This document shows, piece after piece, positions 1 to 7,897 of a DNA stretch of 64,000 nucleotides. This DNA is from UBA3263 sp964528425. GTDB lineage: Bacteria; Bacteroidota; Bacteroidia; Bacteroidales; Muribaculaceae. The notes below the pieces were generated by a model. That model was given only the letters and a program-made list of their open reading frames with translations, had not been told where the DNA came from and made no database searches. The DNA is taken from the NCBI GenBank assembly GCA_964528425.1, contig CAZGTD010000006.1, forward strand, positions 14,879 to 78,878, written 5' to 3'. The position numbers and the translations under genes were made by a program. Positions within the stretch are counted from its first letter, which is position 1. Every line of letters begins with the position of its first letter.

Positions 1-1
1 A

Positions 2-289
2 AACGGCCTGCGGGTTGCCGATGATTGCTATTTCAGTCTGCTGGCTCTTGCTCCGGGGGTGTTTTTAGCAGTTGTCAAGACCCGATTGACATTGGGATTC
101 GACACAACGGTTCTGCGGCGCTTGAGCACCATAAACTATTGCTCGCACTACGCGATCATTCGGGTGATTTCAAAAGCGGGAGTGGCCGGCGTTGATGTTT
201 TTCTGCTTACTTTAGCGATTTGCACCCTTCTGGGGCTGGCGCTGATATGGCTGTCGCGCCGCGCGCGGGTGCTCAGGTTCGCCTATTAG
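2..289 (+). CDS. Acyltransferase-3-like integral membrane protein, C-terminal fragment
   Basis: The reading frame is open from the left edge to the TAG at 287-289, so the gene begins outside the window; the GTG at 59 is probably internal. About 95 residues are visible. They hold two hydrophobic stretches, the last near FLLTLAICTLLGLALIWL, followed by a short basic tail. The segment LRRLSTINYCSHYAIIR resembles the Ser-x-x-x-Tyr-x-x-His stretch near the end of acyltransferase family 3 (OafA/WecH type) proteins, which acetylate or succinylate surface sugars. That family call is an inference from a short fragment. The stop overlaps the stop of the convergent HD-domain gene by 4 bp. Confidence 0.45.
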   Translation, partial: NGLRVADDCYFSLLALAPGVFLAVVKTRLTLGFDTTVLRRLSTINYCSHYAIIRVISKAGVAGVDVFLLTLAICTLLGLALIWLSRRARVLRFAY

Positions 290-777
290 AGGGGAAATTC
301 GGCCTCGAGGGCGCTGAGCTTGTCGAGGTCGCCGAATCGGGCTGCGGCAGCGCGGACTTTATCTATTGATTTGCGTTGGCCCGAACCGGATTTTGAGTAG
401 AATTTATCGGCAAAGCAAATCAGGCGTTCAAGCTTGGTCTCGGGCAGGTAGGGCGGAATTCCCAGGCCGGTATGGCGCTCGGCGACCCGTGCGGCCCACT
501 CGGGGGCTCCCTCGCGACGAAGCAGGGCGGCGCCTAACGGGCCGTGGGCCAGGTACGGTTCAGTGCCATTACAGTGAATTCCCGGCGCTGAGGTCATGAA
601 GATTCCGATGTCGTGGAGCATAGCGGCGGCTTTTACTTGCTCGGCATCGAGTTCCGGGGCTGACTTTTGGCGCAGTTCTTCGGCCAGGGAGGCAACTGAT
701 TCGGCGTGGCGCATATAAATATCCCGAAGGGTAGTGCCTTCGGGATAGTATTTATCTATGATGCGTTGGTAGTTCAT
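286..777 (-). CDS. HD-domain (HDIG) phosphohydrolase-like protein
   Basis: A 163-residue soluble protein. HD-superfamily metal-binding positions are visible: H24 in the helix MRHAESVASLAEEL, the pair HDIG, a further His in AERHTGL, and a C-terminal Asp in ICFADKF. Members hydrolyse phosphoester bonds of nucleotides or similar substrates; the substrate here cannot be read from sequence. The start codon overlaps the ilvE stop in an ATGA arrangement, so the gene is the second cistron behind ilvE and probably translationally coupled to it. Length and motif order fit the short, single-domain HDIG proteins common in Bacteroidales. Confidence 0.8.
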   Translation of the reverse strand: MNYQRIIDKYYPEGTTLRDIYMRHAESVASLAEELRQKSAPELDAEQVKAAAMLHDIGIFMTSAPGIHCNGTEPYLAHGPLGAALLRREGAPEWAARVAERHTGLGIPPYLPETKLERLICFADKFYSKSGSGQRKSIDKVRAAAARFGDLDKLSALEAEFPL

Positions 778-1802
778 CAGTCGAGAATGGTGTTCCAGCC
801 GTGAATGTCGGGGGCGTCGCCATATTGAATGGCCTGCAGGCGGTGGTAGAGTTCGGTGGTAATCGGGCCTACCTTTCCGTCGGGGCTTATTATGTATTTG
901 CTGCCGGTGTCGAGGTCGTGGATTTCAGCAACGGGCGATGTTACGGCGGCTGTGCCTACGGCGGCGGCTTCGCTGACGTCGTTCAGCTCGTCAACGGTAA
1001 TGTGGCGCTGCTCAACTTTCAGGCCCATGTCGCGTGCAATCTGCATCAGGCTCTTATTTGTAATCGAGGGGAGTATGGAGTCGGAGGCGGGGGTAATGTA
1101 AACGCCGTCTTTAATGGCAATGAAATTTGCCGGACCGCATTCGTCGAGATATTTTTTCTCTTTGGGGTCGAGAAACAGAACCGATGCGTAGCCTTTTTTG
1201 TGGGCTTCGTGTATTACCGGAATCGAGGCTGCGTAGTTACCGCCGACTTTCCAACGTCCGGTGCCTTTGGGGGCCACGCGGTCGTGCTCGCGGGTTATGC
1301 AGTAGTTTGCGGGAGTGAGGCCGCCTTTGAAGTATGGACCAACCGGGCTAACGAAGATAACGATCATATATTCAGTGGCTTCCTTAACGCCAACGCGGGC
1401 AGTAAGGCCGATTTCGAGCGGGCGGATATAGAGCGATGCGCCGGAGCCATAGGGGGGCACGAAGCGTTCGTTGGCGCGAACTACGCGTTTAACCATTTCG
1501 GCGAACAGTTCTTCGGGCACCGGCTCCATAAGCAGCCCTCGGGCCGAGTCGGCGATTCGGCGGGCATTTTCTTCAAGGCGGAAAATGCGGATTTTGCCGT
1601 CTTTGCCACGGAATGCCTTGAGCCCTTCGAAAATCTCCTGGCCGTAGTGGAGAGCGGTGGCGGCCATGTGAAGGTTGATGTATTCGGAGGTCGATTCTTC
1701 AATCGGGCCCCATTTGCCGTCTTTAAACGTGCAGCGCACGTTAACGTCGGTGGGGTAGTAGCCGAATTGAAGCGATGACCAGTCGATTTCAGAATTTTCC
1801 AT
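777..1802 (-). CDS. ilvE: Branched-chain amino acid aminotransferase
   Basis: A 341-residue class IV (fold type IV) PLP-dependent aminotransferase, catalysing the last step of leucine, isoleucine and valine synthesis with glutamate as amino donor. The PLP lysine lies in RWKVGGNYAAS, the usual K-x-GGNY context of the long (eukaryote/Bacteroidetes-type) BCAT group. The N-terminal GQEIFEGLKAFRGKDG and the C-terminal phosphate-binding region around AAAVGTAAVTSPV are also typical. The ATG at 1802 lies about 25 nt downstream of a good Bacteroidetes promoter (1828-1858). It is followed, with a 3-bp shared overlap, by an HD-domain gene. The enzyme is full length. Confidence 0.95.
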   Translation of the reverse strand: MENSEIDWSSLQFGYYPTDVNVRCTFKDGKWGPIEESTSEYINLHMAATALHYGQEIFEGLKAFRGKDGKIRIFRLEENARRIADSARGLLMEPVPEELFAEMVKRVVRANERFVPPYGSGASLYIRPLEIGLTARVGVKEATEYMIVIFVSPVGPYFKGGLTPANYCITREHDRVAPKGTGRWKVGGNYAASIPVIHEAHKKGYASVLFLDPKEKKYLDECGPANFIAIKDGVYITPASDSILPSITNKSLMQIARDMGLKVEQRHITVDELNDVSEAAAVGTAAVTSPVAEIHDLDTGSKYIISPDGKVGPITTELYHRLQAIQYGDAPDIHGWNTILD

Positions 1803-1827
1803 ATTTGGTTGTTTGTTTAAATCGCCG

Positions 1828-1858
1828 CAAATTTAGCAAAAAAATCCAAAATGGCAAA
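1828..1858 (-). promoter_or_regulatory. Promoter of ilvE-HD operon
   Basis: On the minus strand TTTG (1858-1855) is followed after 19 nt by TAAATTTG (1835-1828), matching the Bacteroidetes housekeeping consensus TTTG-N19..21-TAnnTTTG. It lies between pnuC/T and ilvE, which argues that ilvE is not simply the third gene of the thiamine operon. Confidence 0.75.
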
Positions 1859-1880
1859 ACGTAGTTTCAGGTTTTTCAGC

Positions 1881-2438
1881 TCATTGTTTTTCGGCCATGC
1901 GCAGCCATTTCCGGTAGCCGAGCAGGGCAATTACGCAGTAGCCGGCGTAGAGAATCGGATAGAATACCAACCCTTTATAAATCTGCATCGGCACGGTTAC
2001 CAAATCAACCACGAGCCAGAATAGCCATTGCTCGCAATATTTTTGCGCCCCCATCCATAGGGCCACTATGCTGACGGCAGTAGTGAAGGCATCGATCCAT
2101 GGAATGGTTGAGTCGGTGAAGTTGATGAGCACCAGGGCTATAGCCACCCAAAGGAACCCTACGGCGAGTATGCATCCCGCAAGAACGGCGGGACGGATTC
2201 TGGTTATCGGCAGGGTCTTTTTTTCGATTCCACGCCGTCGGGTCCAGTTTAGGTAGCCATAGATTGCAATAACAACGTAGTAGATGTTGATGGCAAAGTC
2301 GGCATAGATGCCTTTTTCAAAGTAAAGCCACATTGAAATCAGCGGCATTACTATGCTGGCAATCCACATTTTCGGGTCTGCCTCATATTCCCAATAGAGA
2401 TAGAGCAGTCCGACCAGGAAACCGAAAACCTCCAACAC
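1881..2438 (-). CDS. pnuT: PnuC-family transporter, probable thiamine transporter (PnuT)
   Basis: A 185-residue inner-membrane protein with about seven hydrophobic segments. It has the PnuC signatures WxxE (LYLYWEYEADPKMW), YGYLNW and, near the end, WLVVDLVTVPMQIYKGL. PnuC proteins move vitamins by facilitated diffusion; most carry nicotinamide riboside. The gene lies 34 bp behind a TonB-dependent receptor whose leader carries a TPP riboswitch. Bacteroidetes PnuC homologues in this setting are assigned to thiamine uptake (PnuT). The substrate is therefore inferred from context, whereas the family is clear. The usual third partner, a thiamine pyrophosphokinase gene, is not next to it. Confidence 0.85.
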   Translation of the reverse strand: MLEVFGFLVGLLYLYWEYEADPKMWIASIVMPLISMWLYFEKGIYADFAINIYYVVIAIYGYLNWTRRRGIEKKTLPITRIRPAVLAGCILAVGFLWVAIALVLINFTDSTIPWIDAFTTAVSIVALWMGAQKYCEQWLFWLVVDLVTVPMQIYKGLVFYPILYAGYCVIALLGYRKWLRMAEKQ

Positions 2439-2446
2439 TCCCTTTT

Positions 2447-2477
2447 ACTAATTATTAATTGCTAATTACTAATTAAA
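2447..2477. repeat. AT-rich TAATTA-type dispersed intergenic repeat
   Basis: A string of imperfect TAATTATTAATTGCTAATTA motifs between the TonB receptor and pnuT, running a few bases into the receptor stop. Similar strings occur at 21599-21630 and 63731-63770. Confidence 0.5.
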
Positions 2478-4710
2478 ATTTAAGTGTCAGCGTGCCCATT
2501 GCATTGATGGTTGCCTGGGCAGAGTAGCCGGTCCAGTACTGTACGCGTCGGTCGGGGTCGTCGTAGCCGTCGTAGTAGGCCGATGCGTAGCCGTTGTTTT
2601 CGTATTTGGAGTTGAAGAGATTATAGATGTTGAGCCCGACGCTCCAATGCTTTATGCCCTTTACTTTCGGAAGTTCATAGCTCATCAGCAGGTTTGTCAC
2701 GCAGTAGGCTTTGAGTTCAACTTCTGCTGAGCCGGTGTTATCCATAAACTGGCGGCCTACATATTGGGTACGCAGTGTGGCCTCGAAGCCTTTAACCTTG
2801 AAGATAAACGAGTTATTGAAAATCGCGCCCGGCGAGAAGGCAATCGGGGTGTCTTTGTAGTTGAAGGCGAGTATGTCGCTTTCGCCATCGTCTTCGCCCC
2901 AGTTATAAACGTATTGGGTGAAATCTTTTATGCGGTTGCGGCTGATGGTTGCTGAAACCTGCCATTCAAACCAGCGGCAAGGGCGGAAGTCGGCGCTGAT
3001 TTCCATGCCCATGCGATAGCTACGGGGCACGTTGACGCTCAGCGGGTTGCCGGTGTCAGATAGCTGGCCGTTGAGCACCAGCTGATCTTTATAGTCCATA
3101 TAATATAGGTTCAGGCCGGCCGAGATGATGGGGTGGTTGAAGGCGTAGCCGAGTTCATAGTCGAACATGCGTTCGGCACGCGGCGGAGCCAGAGGGTTGA
3201 AGCCGTCGGTGAAGTTTGAGCGCACCGGTTCTTTGTGGGCCACAGACCATGAGGCGAAAGCACGGTGCGGGCCGTTGTCGAAGTTCATGCCGACCTTGGG
3301 GTTGAAAAAGTTCCAGCGTTTGTCAACGTCGAGCGGGTCCATCGCCTGCAGCAGGTCGTTCCAGTTGTCGGATGCACCGTCGATAGTGTAATGCACGCCG
3401 CGATATTGCAGGTCGCCGAAAGCTGTGAACCCGGGGCCGAACGAGTAGTTGGCGCGCGCATAGATGTTGCCGTCGAGTTTGCGTCCGGTGTTGGAATAAT
3501 ATTCCTGCAGGGGGTCAAGGGCTCCCAGATAGTTCTTAACCCACTGAATCTGGCCGAAGTGGTGGCCGTGGAAGTAGTTGATGGCGCCCCCGAAGGTCAG
3601 GTCGAGATTGCCGGTGCGGAAGTTAACGTTGGCCAGGCCTCCGCCAAAGCTGTTGTCGTTATATTTAAGGCGAATTAGGTCTGATTTCTTAATGGTGTTG
3701 CCTTCGGAGTCAACGAAAGGTACAAGGCCGTACTTAATGAGTTTCTGACCCGGTTTCATCTGCTCGTAGTTGCCAAAATCGTCGGTGAAGTGCAGAGCTG
3801 CGTTGAGGTGCCATTTTTCGGCGAGCCGTTGCGACAGATGAATCTGGAAATGGTGTTGGGCAAAATAGTCATACTGATTCGAGTAGTAGGCGGTTTTGCC
3901 TTCGGAATCGGTATATTCGCCGCAGGGGTTATAGCGTCGGCCGAACTCTTCCATCTGTTCGCGGCTGGCGTAGTCCCAGGCCATGTAGGTGCGTTCCTTG
4001 CCGCCGAAGGCGAGAAAGCGGAGCAGTGTGCCCGGTTTGGAATAGGCTGCCTGGCCGAAGTAGCTCCATAGTTTCGAAGATGCGCGCTCAATGTAGCCGT
4101 CGGAGCTCATGTGAGATATGCGGGCGTCGAAACTCCAGTGGCCGTTGAGCAGCCCGGAGCCTAAGCGGAGGGTTTCGCGGTTGGTGTTGAACGAACCGTA
4201 GCTGCCGCTGACTTCGGCATAGGGTTCGTCGGAGGGGGCGTCGGTTATCATGTTGACGGAGGCACCGAACGCCGCGCCGCCGTTGGCGCTGGTTCCTACT
4301 CCGCGTTGAATCTGCACGTCGCGCACCGACGATGCCAGATCGGGCATATTAACCCAGAAAACAACTCCGCTTTCACTGTCGTTGACCGGCACACCGTTGG
4401 CCATAACGTTGATGCGGGTGGCATCGGTGCCGCGCACGCGCATTGACGTGTAGCCCATTCCGGTTCCGGCATCGGAGGTTGATAGAACCGACGGGGTTGC
4501 CGAAAGCAGATAGGTCATGTCGCGGCCGTCGTTGGCCTTGAGCAACTGCTTTTTGCTTACGTTGGTGAACGCTACGGGGGTTTTGCGGTCCGCACGGTTT
4601 GCGGTAACCTCTACGGGCTGGAGCTTTACTGCAGCCGAGTCGGCATCGTTGGCCGACATAGTGCCTGCACACAAAAATGCGCACGCACCGAAGAAGATTT
4701 TCTTCGTCAT
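2473..4710 (-). CDS. TonB-dependent outer-membrane receptor, thiamine/TPP regulated
   Basis: A 745-residue TonB-dependent receptor. It has a signal peptide (MTKKIFFGACAFLCAGTMSA), a TonB-box-like segment near LQPVEVTANR, a plug domain with MRVRGTDATRINVMANGVPV and the VQIQRGVGTSANGGAAFG motif, then a long beta-barrel ending in an aromatic residue (GTLTLKF). The family imports scarce ligands across the outer membrane using TonB energy. The TPP riboswitch directly upstream and the PnuC-type permease downstream indicate thiamine or a thiamine phosphate as ligand. This matches the OMR-PnuT arrangement known in Bacteroidetes. There is no N-terminal carboxypeptidase-like (SusC-type) extension and no SusD partner. 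Confidence 0.93.
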   Translation of the reverse strand: MTKKIFFGACAFLCAGTMSANDADSAAVKLQPVEVTANRADRKTPVAFTNVSKKQLLKANDGRDMTYLLSATPSVLSTSDAGTGMGYTSMRVRGTDATRINVMANGVPVNDSESGVVFWVNMPDLASSVRDVQIQRGVGTSANGGAAFGASVNMITDAPSDEPYAEVSGSYGSFNTNRETLRLGSGLLNGHWSFDARISHMSSDGYIERASSKLWSYFGQAAYSKPGTLLRFLAFGGKERTYMAWDYASREQMEEFGRRYNPCGEYTDSEGKTAYYSNQYDYFAQHHFQIHLSQRLAEKWHLNAALHFTDDFGNYEQMKPGQKLIKYGLVPFVDSEGNTIKKSDLIRLKYNDNSFGGGLANVNFRTGNLDLTFGGAINYFHGHHFGQIQWVKNYLGALDPLQEYYSNTGRKLDGNIYARANYSFGPGFTAFGDLQYRGVHYTIDGASDNWNDLLQAMDPLDVDKRWNFFNPKVGMNFDNGPHRAFASWSVAHKEPVRSNFTDGFNPLAPPRAERMFDYELGYAFNHPIISAGLNLYYMDYKDQLVLNGQLSDTGNPLSVNVPRSYRMGMEISADFRPCRWFEWQVSATISRNRIKDFTQYVYNWGEDDGESDILAFNYKDTPIAFSPGAIFNNSFIFKVKGFEATLRTQYVGRQFMDNTGSAEVELKAYCVTNLLMSYELPKVKGIKHWSVGLNIYNLFNSKYENNGYASAYYDGYDDPDRRVQYWTGYSAQATINAMGTLTLKF

Positions 4711-4720
4711 AACTAATTTT

Positions 4721-4792
4721 TCTCTACGCCGGAATTACCCGGATCAGGTTCGAAGGGTGTGATCTCAGCAGGTTGAAACCTGCACCCCTAAA
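4721..4792 (-). promoter_or_regulatory. TPP (THI-box) riboswitch
   Basis: Read on the minus strand, the leader contains AGGGGTGC near 4790, CTGAGATCACACCC, then CTTCGAACCTGATCCGGG and TAATTCCGGCGTAGAG. These are the conserved THI-box aptamer elements in the right order (P2/P3 with CUGAGA; P4/P5 with the ACCUGAUC-x-GGGUAAU-x-CCGGCG core). It ends about 10 nt before the receptor ATG, a layout that suits control of translation initiation when TPP binds. It would repress the receptor and pnuT when thiamine is plentiful. Confidence 0.97.
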
Positions 4793-4805
4793 TTGTTAAA
4801 TATGT

Positions 4806-4831
4806 AAAAACAGCGCTCGGATTGAGCGCTG
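4806..4831 (-). terminator. Intrinsic terminator of the manC operon, overlapping the thiamine promoter start region
   Basis: On the minus strand CAGCGCTC-AATCC-GAGCGCTG forms an 8-bp stem with a 5-nt loop, followed by TTTTTACA. It lies downstream of the 4869-5342 gene. The -7 element of the next promoter abuts the 5' arm, so transcripts starting there would carry only part of the stem. Confidence 0.7.
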
Positions 4832-4863
4832 CAAAGTTAAGGAAAAAGAATTTGCCAAGCAAA
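4832..4863 (-). promoter_or_regulatory. Promoter of thiamine-uptake operon
   Basis: Minus strand TTTG (4863-4860), 20-nt spacer, TAACTTTG (4839-4832): an exact match to the Bacteroidetes promoter. Predicted transcription start is near 4826-4828, giving a leader of roughly 115 nt that contains the TPP riboswitch. Confidence 0.8.
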
Positions 4864-4868
4864 TTTTT

Positions 4869-5342
4869 TCAAAAATTCAGTAAAAAAGTTTGAGCGGGCA
4901 GGGAGTGGCGTCGGATGGCGATGCCCTCGCGACCGTTGGAAAAAACCATGGCACGGGGTGGACTCTGGACCATGTTGGCGGCATAGACCACCTTGAACTC
5001 ATCGGGCGCATCGGCGCCGGGAGCAAGGTAGACAAAGTCGGAGCCGGTTGCATCGCTCACGAAACGCGCGAGCGGGCAGCAACGGGCAATTACCCGCCGC
5101 GGGCCTTCGGTTTCGTTGCCGATCAGGGCAACGGTTTGCGGATTGAAATAGTTAACAACGCGGAACAGGCGCCGCTCGTCGGCCGACGTTATTTCACGCC
5201 TGAAGGCATAAAACGGGTGCGGATTGCGCAAAACGTTACGCACGAACCCGAAAGCGAAGGGCGAGTGAATGCCGAAGCCGAGACTTGTGCGCCACATCAT
5301 TGCGCGGCGCCAGGGTAGGGTCAATATGCGGCGCAAGGTCAT
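4869..5342 (-). CDS. Methyltransferase-like protein, apparently degenerate
   Basis: A 157-residue protein of uncertain function. The N-terminal stretch LGFGIHSPFAFGFVRNVL followed by FYAFR resembles the lead-in segment of a Bacteroidetes family of class I SAM-dependent (O-)methyltransferases. The C-terminal GIAIRRHSLPAQTFLLNF resembles the end of the same family. Where the SAM-binding glycine-rich motif would be, this protein reads TVALIGNETEG, and the length is short for that family. A catalytically dead or heavily reduced member is therefore the best guess. Its start overlaps the YfhO-like gene by 4 bp, so it is the last gene of the manC operon. Confidence in the ORF is higher than in the family. 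Confidence 0.5.
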   Translation of the reverse strand: MTLRRILTLPWRRAMMWRTSLGFGIHSPFAFGFVRNVLRNPHPFYAFRREITSADERRLFRVVNYFNPQTVALIGNETEGPRRVIARCCPLARFVSDATGSDFVYLAPGADAPDEFKVVYAANMVQSPPRAMVFSNGREGIAIRRHSLPAQTFLLNF

Positions 5343-7897
5343 TTCCGGCGGCGTAAGGAGCAGGCTATGCCGGCGAGCAACAGGAGGTAGACCAGCGATA
5401 TGGCGGCGTATGCAATGCCGTTAGTAGCGGCAATTGTGGCCGGGGCAAAGGTCATTTCCAGCTTATGGGTGCCGGCGGGGATGCGGGCGGCGCGGAGCAG
5501 GTAGTTTACCCGACCGATTTCAACCGGTTGACCGTCGACGAGGAGTGTCCAGCCGTGGGGGTAGTACACTTCGGAAAAAACTGCCAGTCCGCCTTTGGCC
5601 GACGATGACTCATAGGTCAGGCGGTCGGGTGCGTACGAGGTCAGAACAATGCTGTCGGTGGTGTCGGCCGGCGTTGCATCGCCCAGCATCGTGCGGAATT
5701 TTTCGTCGGCAACGGCTTCGGTAGCGGGGTTAAGGTTGTCGAGTGCGGCCATTTCGGCGTCGGCGCCGTTAACGTAGGCTATGGTGTCGACAAACCAGGC
5801 GTTGCCCAGCGCAAAGGTGTTGACCGCCGGAGCCGAAGAATGGTCGTCGATAACATACTTTGTGTTGAGCATGTCGAGCACTTTAAGGTGAGAGTCAAGC
5901 CATGCAAGATCATCGGCGGAATATTGCGCGCGGGCTGCGGAGTCGGTGCGCAGCTCAATCAGCGCGGCGGCTTCGGGACGCGCCAGGAATCCGAGGTGGC
6001 GTTCAATCAGGTCCTGATAGCGGGCAAGTTTGGCTGCGTGGTAGCCGCCGATGCTCTTGTGGTAGTAGCTCGGGTCGTTAACGTAGAAGCGGGTCCCGTC
6101 GAGCACACGGTAGCTCAGCGCCGTGTCGGCAAGAATTGCTTTATCGGCCGGAGTCATGGCGATTGTTTCGCCGGGGGGCGGGGTGGTGAAACTTGCGGAG
6201 TTCAGATAGCGTTTGTCGGCGGTAAAGAGGTCGATGCCAATTGCTATTCCGATTATTGCAAGCGCTGCGGAGGGTTTCAACGACCCTTTTGCCATGAAGA
6301 GCATAGGCAGCAGGGCTGCGAAAATAAAGGCCAGAGAGCGGAGCGCATCGGTTCTCACGGCTGATGCGCGCATGGATTCCACGGCTTGAAGCACTGCGGG
6401 GTAGAGGGTAATGTTGAAGTCTTGGGGAAGAGCTCCGGCGGCAATATACTGCCCGATGGTCTGGAGGTCGCGTTCGCCAAGAATCGTTGCGCCGGCAACG
6501 GAGGGCACGGCCATGACAATCAGGCAGAGTGAGGCTGAGATTGCTGCGCTGATTGCCAGCGGGCGGAGCATGGCTTTGCGGTTATCAGAGCTAAAAAATT
6601 CGCGAAGCCCCAGAATAGCGAGCAGCGGCATGGTGAATTCAGCGATTACCAGAATCGATTCAACGGCGCGGAAGCGCGAATACATCGGCATATAATCGAT
6701 AAACAGGTCGGTAAACCACTGCAGGTTGCGGCCCAGAGCCAGCAGGATGGAGAAGAGGGTCATGATTACCAAAGCCCATTTCATCGGCCCTTTGACGACC
6801 AGGGCGCCGAAAATAAAGAGCATAACGATTATTGCCCCGACATAGACCGGGCCGTTCGTGCCCTCGGCGCCTCCGAAATATGGTGAAAAGAGCTGCAGAA
6901 GCGTCATTTGGTTATTGCGGGCCATAAGTTCACGCCCTTCGGGGGTGTCGGCCAGGGTCAGGCCGACTACCTGCCCGTTTTTAGGCATTGCCGAAGCTCC
7001 GCCGACAACGTCGGGAATAAGCAGGCTGAGCGTTTCGCCGCGACCGTAGGAATAGGCGGTTATGTAGTCGCGGTCAAGGCCAGAAGTGGCCTGCGAATCA
7101 TCCGGATTGAGGGGCGTAAGCTCCGAGTGACCTCCGCGGGTAGAGAGTTTGGAGTATTCATAGGTATGGTAGAGCGAGGGCGCGTTTGCCGCTACGCCTA
7201 AAAGCATCGCGCCGGCCAGAATAACGGTGTTGACGCCCCAGCGGCGCAGCTTTTTTTCGCGCATGGCGCTGACTCCGTAGGCTATTACCATGGCCGCCAT
7301 TACAAAGGCGAAGTAATAGGTCATCTGGAAATGGTTGGCCGCAATTTGCAAGGCCATAAACAGCGCTGCAAGCGCTGCGCCGAGCAGCCGGCGGCCGTTA
7401 TAAATCAAAACCAGTCCGGCAATCGTAGGCGGAATATAGCTCAGGGCATAAAATTTCCATAGGTGCCCCGCTCCGATTATAATTACGAAATATGAGCTCA
7501 AACCCCAGGCCACTGCGCCGACAAGGCTCATCCACGGCTTAACCTTAAAGGCCAGCAGAAGAATGAACATGCCGATCATCATCATTGCCAGTAAATTCGC
7601 AGGTTGAGGCAGGAAGAGCCCATAGGCCTTCCCAATCCACGAAAACATGCGGGTGGAGGCATAATAAGGCGCATTCTGGTAGGTTGGCATTCCCGAGAAT
7701 GCCGCGTTGGTCCATAGGGGCGTATGGCCGGTTTCGGCTTTAACTTGCGCGATTTCATGGCCCATGGCTACGCCTTGAACCATGTCGTGCTGCCCCAGAA
7801 CGTTCCCCTCGAAAGCGTCGGGATAGAAATAGGCAATGCTAATGATGGCGATGGCGGCCAAAGCACCGATTATGGTGAGTATTTTCTTCTTGTTCAT
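5339..7897 (-). CDS. YfhO-family large integral membrane protein
   Basis: An 852-residue polytopic membrane protein. An N-terminal membrane anchor is followed by an extracytoplasmic segment with GMPTYQNAPYY, many further hydrophobic helices, a long C-terminal soluble region containing GWTLLVDGQPVEIGRVN, and a final helix before a basic tail (CSLRRRK). This layout is that of the bacterial YfhO family, GT-C-like proteins. Characterised members help add sugars to cell-wall polymers; most Bacteroidetes members are uncharacterised. It overlaps the manC gene start-to-stop by 4 bp, which suggests co-production with a GDP-mannose pathway enzyme. A glycosyltransferase or flippase-like role in surface glycan synthesis is an inference from that context. 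Confidence 0.8.
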   Translation of the reverse strand: MNKKKILTIIGALAAIAIISIAYFYPDAFEGNVLGQHDMVQGVAMGHEIAQVKAETGHTPLWTNAAFSGMPTYQNAPYYASTRMFSWIGKAYGLFLPQPANLLAMMMIGMFILLLAFKVKPWMSLVGAVAWGLSSYFVIIIGAGHLWKFYALSYIPPTIAGLVLIYNGRRLLGAALAALFMALQIAANHFQMTYYFAFVMAAMVIAYGVSAMREKKLRRWGVNTVILAGAMLLGVAANAPSLYHTYEYSKLSTRGGHSELTPLNPDDSQATSGLDRDYITAYSYGRGETLSLLIPDVVGGASAMPKNGQVVGLTLADTPEGRELMARNNQMTLLQLFSPYFGGAEGTNGPVYVGAIIVMLFIFGALVVKGPMKWALVIMTLFSILLALGRNLQWFTDLFIDYMPMYSRFRAVESILVIAEFTMPLLAILGLREFFSSDNRKAMLRPLAISAAISASLCLIVMAVPSVAGATILGERDLQTIGQYIAAGALPQDFNITLYPAVLQAVESMRASAVRTDALRSLAFIFAALLPMLFMAKGSLKPSAALAIIGIAIGIDLFTADKRYLNSASFTTPPPGETIAMTPADKAILADTALSYRVLDGTRFYVNDPSYYHKSIGGYHAAKLARYQDLIERHLGFLARPEAAALIELRTDSAARAQYSADDLAWLDSHLKVLDMLNTKYVIDDHSSAPAVNTFALGNAWFVDTIAYVNGADAEMAALDNLNPATEAVADEKFRTMLGDATPADTTDSIVLTSYAPDRLTYESSSAKGGLAVFSEVYYPHGWTLLVDGQPVEIGRVNYLLRAARIPAGTHKLEMTFAPATIAATNGIAYAAISLVYLLLLAGIACSLRRRK

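Noticed and set aside
801..1778. 325-residue open frame antisense to ilvE
   Set aside because: The other strand encodes a complete, motif-rich aminotransferase; the antisense frame is a by-product of GC-rich codon use.
2473..4710. SusC-type receptor of a polysaccharide utilisation locus
   Set aside because: No SusD partner, no N-terminal carboxypeptidase-like extension, and a TPP riboswitch point to vitamin uptake.
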